64,000 nt of DNA, taken from positions 2,021,001 through 2,085,000 of the forward strand of contig BSBK01000524.1 in the NCBI GenBank assembly GCA_027943335.1, given 5' to 3'. The notes beneath the pieces are model-generated. The model did not search any database. It worked only from the letters and a program-made list of their open reading frames with translations, and was not told the DNA's origin. Positions 11,968-25,079 of this stretch are shown here, one piece after another; positions within the stretch are counted from its first letter, which is position 1; each line of letters begins with the position of its first letter. The translations under genes were made by a program, and so were the position numbers. Origin of the DNA: Chamaecyparis obtusa. Taxonomy: Eukaryota > Streptophyta > Pinopsida > Cupressales > Cupressaceae.

Positions 11968-12480
11968 TGCTAAAGAAATATTTCTAGTTCAAATGAACTC
12001 CAAAAGAAAGGGAAGCTTTTGGGAAGATAAAAGATGCTATTGCATCTGCCCCTGTCCTGGTGAATCCTGATTTGTTATGGGATTTTATTATGTATGTTTA
12101 TGCGAGTGATTTTAGTATCGCTATGGTGTTTGCACAAAAGAATAAGGAAGGTACAAGTGAACACCCTATTTCTTTCTATTGTAAGAATCTCAAGGACTAT
12201 GAAATTAAATATAATTTTGTAGAGAAGAAAGCATTTGCAATTGTGAAAGGCTTGAAGAAATTTAGGCACTTCATCATTTTCAACAAGACAATAGTCTTTG
12301 TTGCACACCCCAATGTCTGAGAATACATAATGGAAGGTGAGATCACTGAGAAAAAATCCAATTGGATCACCAAGATCATGGAATACAACATTGATGTCAG
12401 GCTCACCAAAGTGATCCAAGGCAAGGGGTTGTGTGAATACATTGCTCAGGAAACAATCTCATCAAGTGTGGAAACAAAGG
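11968..12480 (+). pseudogene. element B classical RNase H
   Basis: After a stop at 11965 the frame resumes at 12060 with MYVYASDFSIAMVF, EHPISFYCKNL and KKAFAIVKGLKKFRHF, the classical Ty3 RNase H. At the first catalytic position the sequence is VYAS rather than TDAS, so the Asp is lost, as in element A. Two more stops follow before the integrase. Confidence 0.85.
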
Positions 12481-12542
12481 AAGCAATCCTCATATAGAAA
12501 GCTCCAACTGAGACTTCCTAGGTAGCTGAGAGAAAAGAGTTC

Positions 12543-13765
12543 TTGCAAAGAGGGAGATATCCTCATCATCTTCATATGCACAAGTGTAGATATTACATAC
12601 TACAAAATGTCATCTTCCGTTTGGTCAAAGGTATTTTATTCAAAAGAAATTTCGATGGCATCCTACTCCGTTGTGTAGGAAAGCAAGATGTAGCGAGACT
12701 CCTAAGTGAGTTTCACAATGATAAAGACAGAGGGCATTTCTTAGCACAAACCACCACTATGAAGATAACTCGCACAAGATACTTTTGGCCTTCCCTTTTC
12801 ATCAATACTCATGCTTTGGTCCGTGGATGCCACAAATGTTAGTTTTATACTGGCAAAAGAAAGCGCTCAGTCATGCCTTTGCACCCAATTGTTGTGGACG
12901 AGCCCTTTGCACAGTGGGGACTAGACTTCATAAGCATGATAAATCCAACATCAAGCGTCAGACACAAGTGAATCCTTACTGCCACTGATTACTTCACTAG
13001 ATGGACATAAGCCACTCCATTGAAGAACGCCACATAAATCGAAATCCTCAATTTCTTAGAGGAGATAGTTGCGTGTTTTGGCGTGTCCAAGACCATCATC
13101 TCTGATAATACTAAAGCCTTCTTGGGTTCCCATTTGTTTGAGTTGACACTCTGCAACAACATATTCCTAAAGACTTCCTCATATTATTACCCCCAAGATA
13201 ATGGTCTCATGGAGTCTACCAACAAAAATCTAATATGTCTGATCAAAAGGATAGGGGTTGAACATAAGTGTGAATGACACAAGCATTTGCAGAAGAGTCT
13301 ATGGGCCAACTGCATCATGCCAAAAAAAATCCTAAAGGCTTCGTCCTATTAGCTAGAATATGGAAAGATGTTGTGTTTCTCATTTCTATGGAGCTCCCAG
13401 CACTGCAGTTGTTGAAGGTCGTTGATCTTGACGAAAATTCCCCTACGGAGGTTAGAATTGTAGAATTGCTAGAGTTGCAAGAAAAGATGGAAAAGGCTTT
13501 TTCTGCAATGAACACTAGATGGAGCGTGGTGAAGAAATGGTTTGACAAGAAGAGCTCAGATCTCACTTTTAAGAGGGGTGACCTGGTACTTAAGTACAAA
13601 GAGCATGGAGCTAAACCTGGGCAGCACACAAAGTTTGATAACCTATGGGAAGGCCCTTTTTGTATCGTGGCATGCAAACAACACAACGCTCTTGAGCTCA
13701 AAAATATGGATGGCAAACCTCTCAGGATCCTAGTCAATGGGATCCATCTCAAGCAATTTCATTAA
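12543..13765 (+). pseudogene. element B integrase
   Basis: The frame 12543-12842 has the zinc-binding finger (FHNDKDRGH and CHKC). The core is broken by stops but keeps GLDFIS at about 12919, ISDNT (Asp8 of the 13083 frame) and GLMESTNK (Glu44), a D-35-E spacing. The last frame, 13274-13765, is the C-terminal domain, with FKRGDLVLKY and FDNLWEGPF, and ends at a TAA. Catalytic residues are kept, but stops and a frameshift prevent expression. Confidence 0.92.
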
Positions 13766-14435
13766 TCCTGCATGTTAGTTGTATATATGTAAATCTTGGA
13801 GCGTTTGCTTTCTATTTTTTTTCAATAAAGCTTAAAGGATTGGTTCCGATAAGCAGGGCTCATAGTTTTTTTGTGTTTTTTCTCTTCTTTTCAAGGTTGT
13901 TGAGAGAGATATTGTGGGGATTCATAATTTTCAAGTGGGAATACTTGTCATAAGCAACTTTGTCTGTGTGTTTTGGTTGGCGTCCACGTGTCCATTTGTG
14001 TTCATCAAGCTAAGTGTGGTTAACATCCTTTTGTAACCCACTAAAAGTATTAATGGCATATTGTTGGGTAGGTGCACAAGTACCAAGGAAAATTCAGCTT
14101 TTAGTTGAAGGTAGTGTAAACGTGGAAGAATAGGTTTCTAGAATGATAGACTAACATTTTTGTGTGTTTTTAGGCATTAAATCACACGAGGGGGCATTAA
14201 CAACAACTGCCTTACAACATAGCACAAAGGGCCTTTTAAGTTTCAATAATAAGTTAAGGTTGCTCATAAATACATGCAACAAGATCCTTTGTTAGAATTT
14301 TAAAGGCATTTTCTCATAATACAAGGTCGTCGCAATGATTAGGAAAAAAATTATGTGCAGATCTTTGCAGTGTTTGAGTGAATTTGAGCATAGTGAGTTC
14401 TTGCAATCTTTCCAAACACAACAAATTCACAAAGA
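13766..14435 (+). other. element B spacer between integrase and extra ORF, with AATAAA
   Basis: No coding similarity was found. An AATAAA lies at 13824-13829, about 60 bp after the integrase stop, in a TTTTTTTTCAATAAAGC context. It might serve as an internal polyadenylation signal. Confidence 0.45.
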
Positions 14436-17400
14436 ATGAAGATGGCTATAGATATTGGAAGAGAAAGTACTTCTACGGAGGTTGTTAGGCCCCTTAGTTA
14501 TGTGAATATTTATGGAGATGCATCTTACATAGGCCATGCAATGTCGTCAAAGCCGCTTTATACAAAAACACAAAGGACAAGGGCATAACCAAGCATCCAT
14601 CTATTTTGGTGGATATGCTTGAACAAGTTTATGACCCTGACCTAGAAAAGAAATCCAAAACCCTACGGGAAGGCACTTTTCAACGAATATTGGGCAGCTA
14701 GAGTAGGTTGGAGTATGTATCTGCCTCCATTAGGCTTTGGGAATGTGGCCTATCGCAATACATGGTATCGACGGTTCCACATTACCCAGAATTTATTCAA
14801 CTTTGCGTAGAATTTTTTGACGCAAAGAACGACATCATCCAAGGTTCAGAATTGAGGGTAGTTATTAGTATTGAGGTTATTCATGAGATGATACGCATTC
14901 CTCCACTCGCACCCAATGTGGAGGTGTTTAACATAGAAGGCTTGGAAGCATATTGGGTCACAAGGTAGGACAAGTAGAGCTTCTACAATTATTGTTTCAA
15001 CAAATATTCACAAAACGATGTGTTGCCTTAGTTTCCTTCCAAAATCAAGGGGCTTACTCATGATGACATGCAGCATGTGTTGTCAATGTTTGCTTTTGTT
15101 TATGATTTTGAAAGTGATTTTGATGTCCAACCTTTTCAAATGAGTATGCTTTTCAAACTCCACAAGTAAAAAGAGCCTTTCTAGTTCAATTTCGTTGAAG
15201 ATTTGGCTTAGGAAATCATTGCCTAGTTGACCCAATTTGACCAAGAAGTCACTTTCTGCCTCTTTTATTTCCTTGTGCATATATTTATGCATCGAAATTT
15301 TGAACTCTTTGGCTGTTTCATGAAACTTTCTACACATGATGCCAATAACAAGAAGTTTCATGTGACCATGTGGAATCACACCCTGTCATCCACGCATGAT
15401 TTTTACACCTTCTCCCAAGCTTTCCTAGTTCCCACGGTGTGCAATTTTTAGAGATGGGATCCTACATCACCCTCGTATTTCACCAATGAACAGATGAGTT
15501 GGATAACTACTTCCCAACCAAAATGCGAAGTTTTTCAGAGCATATTTTTCAATGTTGCGAGTTCATGGCTTCATGGAGGAGCCCTTCTGCCTACCAATTT
15601 GCACTTCCAAACGCACTATAGCCCTAGAAATGCTAAGGTAGTTAGTGACTACTAAATCCTGCATTGGCTCAGGGAAGCATGACCAAGCAATAATACAGAA
15701 TAAGAAGACCCTGGGACCACTTACATTGGAGAGGAAAAGGAAGTTGAGGGAGTGCTAAATAGTAAGTTGTTGCAAATTGGCCTTTTGTTGATTGATGATA
15801 AGTGGAGCTTTGACTTGGACAGCTACCTACAGAAGAGGAAGAATAGCATCAAGCATGTGGCCCGTGAGTACTAGGATACCCATATGAGTCCAAGGTCATT
15901 GGACCCATCTTTCCACATCGATTTGGTGCAGGAGCCCAAAGATGAGTGTCCTTTATGGCACAGGTTCTATAGCCCTACTGTAGAGGAAGATCCATGAAAG
16001 AAAATTCCAGTCAATAATCAATGCGCGATGGATGATGATGATTGGTCATAGGAGAAGCAGTAGGCTTTCTAGATTTATATGTAGGAAGTCATCGAACACT
16101 GAACCAATATTGGCAATTATTCTTTGGATGAGCAGTTTGAAAGGCTTTGGAATGTTGTGCATAAAGATGAAGAACCTGCATGTCCAGAGCACCCCATACC
16201 TCCAGGTGGAACTAATATGGAGGAGGTAGTTCTAATGATGATTCCACCATCTGCGAAGGTTGTGGCTCCTACTCAACCCGCACAAGTTTCAATGAATTTT
16301 GGTTCATCAATGAGGCTAAGAACTCAAAGTAGAAGGAAGACAATTGATACTACTTCCTCTTTATCACAACAAGCTACAACTATGGTTACACTCTTTCCAT
16401 CAAAGAAGGAAAACACTAGCAATGGCTTGGGGAGTGCTTCGGTATCAATTCTTTCCACGTCTACACCAGCCATAACAACGGTTCAAGTACGCTTTTCTTT
16501 CCCTCTTCTTAGTTCTTAGTCTCTCATTTCTTTTGTTGCAACTGCCATTGCTTCCACTCCACCCTCAATTGCACTACCTATGCCCCATACCACCACTACT
16601 TCAGCAGACACTCAAGTAAGCATGGCCCCAATTTTTTCATCCACTATGGCATCAATTGCACCCATTGTATCAGTTGCCCCTATGCCTAGTCCATTTTCCA
16701 CACCTATGATGACAAAATCATTAACCTCCAACACCACTGCATTTTGGCTTAGATCCCATTAAGCGTAGTTTCCACTCCTGCTCAGCTTCCTCCAATGCTG
16801 CAAAACATCCCTCCATTTTCCCCTTCTACAATGTCCTTTCCACTACAGACCCAAGCTTTGGTGCAAATTCCTTATGCACTTTCCCCTGGAGTAGCATTTG
16901 CTAGGCAGTATGCCCTTTCTCATGCAGAGTTGTAATAACAACTTGATGTCAGGAAGTTGGGACAGTCTCAACGAGTTCAAGAGAGAAATGAAAAGTTGTA
17001 CTAATGCTTGTCAGGCCCAGGGTGTAATCATTTCACAATAAAGAGCAACAACACCTATTGTTCGCATCCTTACAGTCCAAAGTGGTAAAGCCAGCATGAG
17101 AAATGACCTTTGATGATTATGCAGTCCACGACATGGGTATTAATCTTATTTTCGCATAGCCAAAGGATATGGTGGTGCTTGCAAAGGAGGCTCGCAGAAT
17201 TGTTTCTTCTAATTATATGAAAAGGGCCAGGAGGCTAGACAAAATCACCACAGAGATAGATAGAGTCAAGACCACAAATGATCACCTCGCAGCTAGAGAG
17301 AAATCTTTAGAGGCAGATATTACATAGCTCTGGACGTCATTTCAAAAAGAGAAAGTAGGAAAAGTTGCTTTGCAAGAGAAGGCCAAGGACACAACGACGA

Positions 17401-18480
17401 AGCTACAGTAGGGGCAGTAGGAAAAAGATGAAGCTTTAAAGAAGCTTACTGAGAAAGAGTCGGAGCTAGCCCAAATAAACGCTATTTTCCAAAATACGAT
17501 GTAACTCCAAGGTGAAATAAAGATGTTAGCTATTGAGAAGGAACAGATTAAAAAAGACCTGAGTGCCTCACAGTCATTACTCTCCCAAGAGCAAAGCTCA
17601 AAGGAAAGTGAGCTTGAGGCATTAAATAATAAGCTGACAGAGGCTAAGGAATCCAAATGCAAATTGGAAGAAACCTTGATAAAGGAAAAGGAGAGGTTAG
17701 CTCAAAGTAATGAGCAAATACAAGAACCAAGTGTGGAAATGGTAGACTTGCGCTTAAAAGTAAGCAACGCAGAGAAAAATGAGAAAATTTTGATAGAGAA
17801 GCTAGCTGTGAAGGAAGCTGAAAACTAGTTACTAACTCGGAGCTCTTGGGCACTTCCCCCAGCTCCCATGGATCTCTTTCCCATTTTTGAAGGTATTCTT
17901 TCCACGGAATTGGCAAAAATAAAGAAATTCATTTATTCTTTTCGGCCTACCTTCATATTTTTAAGCCAGGCTTATTCTTTGTCTCTTGAGGTTAAGCCCA
18001 TGCTTGAGCACTTCTCTGATTTTGTAGTGCCCAAGATTCAGAGTGCTCAAATGTTTGCAAGTTGGATATATGTGACATCAAACCAAGAGGCAACATATGT
18101 AGGTTTTCGGGATCGAAAGGAACATATGTTTTCGATCAGTGCAATTATCATCTGCCATAGGAAAACCCTCTGGACTCAAACCACTTTGACTAACTTGGAG
18201 TCTATCATGGCGAAGGCAAAGGAGTGTTTTAAGGAATTGTAGGAGTGTGGTTATCCATCCCCTTTCCATCCAGATGAGTCTGTGATGTAGTCGGATGAGG
18301 TCATTGAAAGAATTGATCAGCAGTTAAATGAGTTCAGCCTACAAATGCTCTATGCAACCCTTAAAGCAGATCTTTTTCGAAGGATTTTATATGCAGCAGT
18401 TCGACCGGAGACCCTACTTGAGTCTGATTTTGGTGACCTTGGTCACATATCATTCTGAGTACTAATCATTTTGGATCAAG
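14436..18480 (+). pseudogene. element B extra ORF after integrase (unrecognised, coiled coil)
   Basis: From an ATG at 14436 to about 18480, broken frames make up one long ancestral ORF of at least 1,200 codons. The N-terminal region (14708-15450) looks globular, with VVISIEVIHEMIRIPP and VFAFVYDFE-like phrases. The middle (16120-16760) is rich in Pro, Ser and Thr. The region 17170-17830 is a coiled coil full of Lys, Glu and Leu, and the end (17868-18242) is again helical. The position fits env-like or accessory ORFs of plant Ty3/gypsy elements, but I see no signal peptide or membrane segment. Related text occurs in elements A and C. Confidence 0.7.
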
Positions 18481-18646
18481 AATATCAGTGCTTAAAGGTT
18501 TGGTCCTTTCCCATGAAAGCATAATGACATCCATTGCAGAAGGCCATGGAAGATCTCCTCAAAGCTGGTTCGTAGACAATCATTTTTGAAATCAAAGATA
18601 AGGGTTCTAAATCACACATGCAAGATTCACCTAGGAGTCGCCAGAC

Positions 18647-19933
18647 TATGAACCTCTTTTCACCCAAGTTTGTTAATGATTTTTGCCTTAGTTTCTTTCT
18701 TCCCCATAGTGGTTTTTATTTGGAGAGAGCAGCACACGTATTGCCATCTATCAACTCGGTGTTGTTTTGAAGCGGCTTTCTTTTTTGTTTTGTTGAAGGC
18801 CCCGCCTAAGCGCTATGTGTCCTTCAAGTGCTCACAACATACCTTTTTCACTATTTAGCCTAGGCTTATCCTGATCCTTACACGTGGATGTCTTGCGGGG
18901 TTTTGGGTAGGTTTCTTTTTGCAAAGAGACATCTTCAACGCTAGCATGTTGCGTGTCACGTGCTTGTGTCTAAAGTACTTTTCATGTTGGGCCTGATATT
19001 TTCTAAAAGGCAATACACGTGTTGATCTTGCATGAGTTTTGGGAGCTAAAGCTTTTTGGTTCGAGAGAGCTTCAATGTCAATTTGTCATGCATCATTTTA
19101 TTTGCAATCAAATGTCTCCACGCATCTTACATACGTGAGCTCGGCTTGTTTTCAGTTGTGTGCATGTCATTTGATGAAACTACTCTAATGATGATCAGAG
19201 AAGGTAGTTAGTGAACAGAATGATGGCGAACTAATTATGTCAACAGATCATGAGGTACATGTCAATGCTTAGAGCTAGTAATTGAAGATTCTATTTTCTT
19301 AGCTCTGCAGATAGTGACACCTAGAGCGCTTTCCAAACTAGTTTTTGTAAAAAGCGTAAGGTCGTTCTCTAGTTATTTATTGCCAGAAATTGTAATTAGA
19401 AAAGGACTCTCTACTTTGAATAGAAGAACAATTTTGCAAGCCTTAAGACTGCAATAAGATTTGAAGTTATCAATATCTCAATCTTATTTTTTCCCTTTGA
19501 TCTCTGTTGTGTTTCATTTGTTTCATGAAGGTTTTATGCGTTGTTATTGACTTCAATATAAGCATCTATGATTATTATTGAATGGATTATGCGATTTGCT
19601 TCTCTGTTCTATGATTGTTATTATATGTACTTTATGTTTTATGCTCATTGTTCTTCTTAGATTGGTGTTTGTTCCACACTCATTTTAAATCTGGGATTTT
19701 TGCCTTGATATTTCATCTTTTGGAATAGCTTGTGCATTACGTTTGTTTAAAATGTTCCAAAAGCTTTAGTGTATCGCCTTAGTAGGATTATATTTCTTAC
19801 CTTTTTCCCTTCAAACATGAAATGAAGAGCCAGCTTCTAAAATCTCAGTGGTAGCTCAGTGATTAAGCATCAAGTCCCACATTCACTGAAGCTTCCCATA
19901 GGTCATTACACCTAGAAGCAATTTTAGGTGTCA
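18647..19933 (+). repeat. element B 3' LTR
   Basis: Direct repeat of 8701-9992. The start is TATGAACC where the 5' copy has TGTGAACC, so the terminal TG has mutated to TA. The end reads GGTGTCA as in the 5' copy. No clear polypurine tract precedes it. Confidence 0.92.
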
Positions 19934-19938
19934 ATAGT
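19934..19938. other. right target-site copy of element B (ATAGT)
   Basis: Pairs with ATAAT at 8696-8700 with a single mismatch. It is followed directly by element A gag sequence on the minus strand. Confidence 0.72.
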
Positions 19939-20782
19939 AATTATTGAAATTTTGGAAATTAGGAGGTGGTGGTGGATTGTGCAATTGAAAATTCTGATGA
20001 TGGGGTGGGTAACCAAACTTGTCATAGCATCATGTATGATGGTTACCTCCTTGCCAAAATTGATTAGTATTATGAGGTGGAGGTTGATATCTTGTCCTTC
20101 TACCATAGTTATTTTCATACAAGGAGATGTTGAGGATTATGTTATGATTCTAGTCAATTTCTCTCTTGACATTCCGGTCATCTCTTCCTTGCATACTTTC
20201 AGGGGTTTTTTTCACCTTGGTTGGATTTTTGGGAATTATTTTCTAATATCACAGGCTTGATTAATCGGCCAAGGATATCCTATATTCCTTGAGATAATTC
20301 AATATTTTGAGTTATGGCCTATAATTCCTCCATGGTAATCATAAGGCCAGTTAATTGTTCTCTCAATCATTGCTCTACTTGTATTCTTTGGTTTTCTTGA
20401 TCATCATTTTGAACATCTTCTAAACTTTTTCTTAATGTTCCAGAAAATTCAAAACTAGGAGGGCGAGTAGGCCTTTGATACTTGTCATGACTTTCTCCTT
20501 GATGTTGTTGCAATATGTTATTAAATACATTATTTACATGGATTAAGCTCATTTCTCTTCAAATGTTCTTTCATCCAGTATAGGGAAACCATTCTCATTT
20601 ATATAATACTTAGGCATTCCAAATTTTGTCTCAGGAAATCTCTTTGCACCTTCAAACCCCATTGGACTGCCCTTATTGAAATTATTCGATTCCCTTTTGT
20701 TTCATATAGTTCTACTTTTAGTCCGATCTAAATCTATATGTTTAACGAGGTGGCCGCGTGTTAGTGGCCTTCTACCAAACAT
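19934..20782 (-). pseudogene. element A gag, N-terminal half
   Basis: An ATG at 20782 opens a frame starting MFGRRPLTRGH. It continues with GFEGAKRFPETKFGMPKYY and FPILDERTFEE, then shifts frame into 20552-20367, which is rich in Gln and Arg. The end reads NPPPPNFQNFNNYY at 19993-19934. With one copy of the 5-bp duplication removed, it joins 8695 downward as NGQ-stop-HYIPQNNEPHF and then the gag core. This is the capsid-precursor N terminus, split by element B. Confidence 0.82.
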
Positions 20783-21949
20783 ACAAGGATGGGCTTTAGA
20801 GAAATTAAGACTTTAATGTCTTGAATTAGTTCTATTAGATTCAAATATTATTTCTTCATCATATATTATCAAGGTTCTATTAGAGTCGCCACCTCAATGT
20901 GAGGAAGGATGTACACTTGTTTTCTAGGTTACAATTTCCAACAAGTGCTATTTCTTCTCTAATCAAATATTCTTTATGTTTAATCCCCAGCAGAGCCGTC
21001 AATCTATTGGTTCCCAAATCAACAAATTAAGAAAATTTAGGATAATACCAAATTCCTTCTACAAACTTCTCACTTGATCTGACCAACAAATAGGATCAAT
21101 CAAATATGATTGAAATCCTCTACACTTCAGGCTCTGCAGGACCTAGGCAGGTAGACCTATTCTCCAATTTCCAAATTGAAGCCTTTATAGCAGATTAACT
21201 TTTATCTTTTATTTTGATTTCTATGTGATCTATCAAGAAGGCATTAAGTCTCATAATAGATTCACATGTATATTTGTTTACTATTGTTGCTTACTATCTC
21301 TATCTTCAACTATCTACTACTATGGTTTTAACTGATTTTAAGTATTCTACAGCTTTAAATTCTCCTAATATCGGATTGCTTTTATCTATTCTTTTGCTAC
21401 TACTTGATTTAATTCTTCTACTTCTGCTGAAATTTGTTATGTGTTTTGAGTATAGATGAATTTATATCAAACCAATGCCTTATTTCATTTGGGCAATAGA
21501 GTCATTCATTTGCAAACCCTACGTATAACTCTGAAAGACAATTTTTAAATCATCCCTTGGATGGATCTGTCAAGACCCAACCTCCAATGTTATATGACTG
21601 ATATTCTTAACAGTTAGTCTAATTGAATTTAACTTTCCCTGTGAAAGACCAATTAGACAAGACACAATAGGCAAAATGAATCTCAAATGTATCTTGATGT
21701 TCCAACTATGTAACAACATACAATTTCTTCACGCAATGACTTATAGTAGCAATTATCAACCACGGATATTTATAACGAAGAACTAATTCAAAAATGAAAT
21801 GGTCCACAACACATCTGAAAATAAGAGAAATGATTTCGTATTGCTTGAAAATATATAAAGTCTTACAACTGGTTCTAATTATTAGGATGATATCTTCAAA
21901 ATACATTTAGTCTCAATATATATACCTAAATTAGGAAGGATAACATCCT
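20783..21949 (-). other. element A spacer between extra ORF and gag
   Basis: No coding similarity was recognised on either strand in about 1.15 kb. A GAGTCGCCACCTC phrase occurs near 20883. I looked for an LTR end and a primer-binding site here and did not find a convincing one. Confidence 0.4.
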
Positions 21950-24560
21950 TTATGTCCTTTGAAACTCAAACAAACATAAACAAATAGAGAATTCAAATCG
22001 TTCAAGCCACAAATAGACTTTAGACAAATGCTCTGAATAGTTGGTCTTCTTGTATATGTCAGCATCATGGATGACATTTCTTGTTTCAAACTCAATATGA
22101 ATCATAATCTCCATCTGCCTATGAGTCTCCTCCAATTTTGGTCCATCGTCTATAACCATATCCAGAGCACACTGCAGCACACTATTACATTCATCCAGTC
22201 ATTCATGTTGTTATCTGAGGTCGATGTCTTTAAAAAACAAAGTGGGTAACCCAAGCTTGACAATGTCTTCAAATCCTTTGTAATCATTTTCTATTTCATT
22301 ATTATATGCTCGGTGATTAGCTACAAGCTTAGTGTCATCGGAGCTAGAACTGGAAGCTTTTGCAATATTTCTTTCATGTAATTTCACATATATCATGTTT
22401 TGCAATCTTCGATGTACCACAATAGCGTCGTAAGTCTTTTGGTGTGAAATCCAATATTTTTTCAGCCATGTCATCAAACTGGAAACTCTTTTGTGCAACA
22501 AAGTGGAAACAAGATCAACTCTTGAACTAGCCCCCTAGGCTCTCAGCTCATCATTCTCTCTTTGCAACTCTTCTAGACTACCCGGAGTTCTAACATAATC
22601 ACCAAAAGTAATTTTCAACATCTAATCCTTAAGGGAAACAATATTAAATCTCAATTATTTATTCTCAACCTTAAGAGTGTCCATTTCCATCATCAGAAAC
22701 TTGGTTTGTGCTAAATTAAATTTGGATACATTTACTCCCATGCCAACAGTAATTAGAATGCTAGTTTCCCCTACCTTGAGTGTCATTATATGGCCAAAGG
22801 CTTTGTCAATGTCAAATATCTTTGATCTTTTGTTGGGTGGGTACAATACCCAAATCATCATGGATTAATCATCTAGCTTATATCTTGAACCATAATATAT
22901 ATCCTCACTCCTTTTACATCCAACTTATAACCAGTATCTTCACTATGTAAGAAATTATCAAAAATAAATGCAACACTTAAGTCCCAACCTGGAAAGACCA
23001 TAACGCCAGCCTCCTCTGACAATTTTCTTCCTTTGTCTAGTGTCATTACTTTCATCTCTTGTTCAATGTCTTTCTTCAAACTTGATAACAAGTTCTGTTC
23101 ATTATCTAGTGAGATAGTTGGAATGGTTTCCCTCATTCTTTTGGCTCTATATTCATAAAGAAAGAATTTCAATTCATCTGATTTGAGGAATTGGTTATCT
23201 AATATAAAGGACTCATTCTAGAATTCTATTATTCTCACTGGCCTTCATCTCTTCAGCAATCCTCATATCCCTAGCAAGAAGCTCCTCATAGAAATTCATC
23301 AACCCTTTGTCATTCCTGTGGGGTTGTATGAGTTCTTAATTTTTCCCCTTTGATTCCTTTGAAAGTTCATTATTTTGCTACACAAACTCCATCTTGTACC
23401 TGTTCAAGGCTTCTTGTGCTTCATTTTCCTCCATATTCTTAAAACAATCCTCAACAGGGATAGGGATGTGGATATAGTCACCCATCTTCTGATTTTTCTT
23501 ATAATAATTAATATACCCCTCTAGGTCATAATTCAATCTCATATTTCCCTCTTGCAAATTGTATTTGTACGACAAATTTCTAATTAGATCAAAAGCTTTG
23601 GAGGCTACATTTGTAAAATCCCCAAAATGCTAGGTCCTAGGCATGAAAACCTATTTCTTGAAGGTAGATAGATTCATGACACTCGATACATCAAGTTGTC
23701 TCACAATCTCCAAGTAAGCAATGCAGTCTGGAACTATTTTAGGTAAATTGAATGGTGCAACGTCACAACCAAAGATCCTAAATATAGTGGGATCTTGGCA
23801 GACATACTAGTCTCCCCAATTGTGGTTTATGATTCCATTGTCATCATGGTCCTTAGGCCTCAAGAACGTCTTCACTTCCATAGAGACGAAATAGTCACAA
23901 GGATGAGAGTACACGCTATAAATTGTTTTTACAAAATGCTCCTCAAAATGTACACATTGAGAACCAGTGAGCCTATGTAATATACATTTTTCTTCACAGG
24001 CTTGCTCTACTCAGCCCCCTGTTCCTTTGCATCTTTCTCAAGTTTAATTCTATGCAAGGGTAGATTCCACTCTTGGTATGTGGTACTTAACCTTTCATAC
24101 TCATGTTCAAGATCCTTAGGGTTTATCTCAAAATCATTTAGGTCATCCAAACCAAACACTTCCATAACAACATTCTTTGATATATGTACTAAAGGTTCAC
24201 CATTTGAATCACAGATAGCCTTCAATTCTGGATTATAATGTCTGGCTAATAATCTCATAAGTTCTAAGTTTACAAATACATTGGGTACAACTAGCCTTCC
24301 AAAATTCATACGCCATAGATTGCAAGCCAGTTGTCTGAAACTCCTTGCATAATGGAAGATGAACAATTCATATCCTCAAATAGTTATTTTTATATCTCTT
24401 ATATCCTTATATTTGTCCATGATTGTGTCTTTGATAAGTCTATCAAATCATGTCCTTCTAGATTTAGACCCCGACCCCTCCATCTGGTCTATCATGTCTT
24501 GTTGTAATCTCCTTTCTTCTGGGGTTTTCTATTTTTTCTTACCCTTATCTTCATTGGTTT
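21950..24560 (-). pseudogene. extra ORF upstream of element A gag (unrecognised)
   Basis: Broken minus-strand frames (24366-24007, 23575-23378, 23172-22873, 22861-22655, 22501-22211, 22180-21950) together make an ancestral ORF of about 850 codons. The N-terminal part has NLWRMNFGR, ISKNVVMEVFGLDD and HEYERLSTTYQEW. The middle has LEELQRENDELRA (coiled-coil like), and the end is Glu/Met/His-rich helix. The phrase ISKNVVMEVFGLDD parallels FTASEFRRVFGLPD in element C and ISIEVIHEMIRIPP in element B. Position before gag resembles the 5' ORF described in Ogre-type elements. It could alternatively be the tail of a separate minus-strand element. Confidence 0.6.
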
Positions 24561-25079
24561 TTTGTTTCTTTCTTTTAGAACTTGTACTACAACTCTCAAA
24601 TATGAAGATTTCAAGGGAATTTGCAGAGATTTTTGTAAAGAATCAAAACAAGGGAGACTTACTTGTATGGTGTCAAACAAGCGAATTTGCCCTCATCTGC
24701 AATGGCTTTCAATTCTTGAATCTTCATCGATTCATGTTGAATATATTTACACCAAAGGTCATTTACTCTAATCATAAACTGGTTTGTGTGGAAAATTGAT
24801 CCTAAATGTTCTGTAATTGGGTAAGTGTAAGAAACATCTTCATTTTTTCCATTCTTGCACTCTCTCTTCCTAATGATGGATCACAGAGTGTGATCTCAAA
24901 CGTTGATGCTAAAAAACACACACAATCGAATCCAGAAATGCACATGCAGCTAAAAATGGATTGTGGAAATCTGATATTATTAAGTGTAAGAAGTTGGGTG
25001 CCTATTCAGCGAGAAAGTCTTGTGGAATTGGAAAATGCCGCTAGAAACAGCGACTCAGTTTAGGTTCGAATGCCCGATC
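24561..25079. other. no gene seen
   Basis: No similarity was recognised. A tRNA T-loop-like phrase, GGTTCGAATGCCC, occurs at about 25062 but lacks the rest of a tRNA. Confidence 0.4.

Larger units (their letters stand above)
8701..19933 (+). mobile_element. element B: Ty3/gypsy retrotransposon nested in element A
   Basis: Two diverged direct repeats (8701-9992 and 18647-19933) bound an internal region that encodes, in order, added RNase H, RT, RNase H, integrase and a long extra ORF. Gag and protease are missing: only about 330 bp separate the 5' LTR from the added RNase H. So B is a deletion derivative, or its 5' coding part was lost after insertion. The LTRs differ at roughly 15-20% of positions by eye, so the insertion is old. 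Element A must be older still. Confidence 0.92.

Noticed and set aside
14436..18480. Viral-type envelope gene
   Set aside because: Position fits, but no signal peptide, fusion-like stretch or transmembrane helix could be seen, and much of it is a coiled coil.
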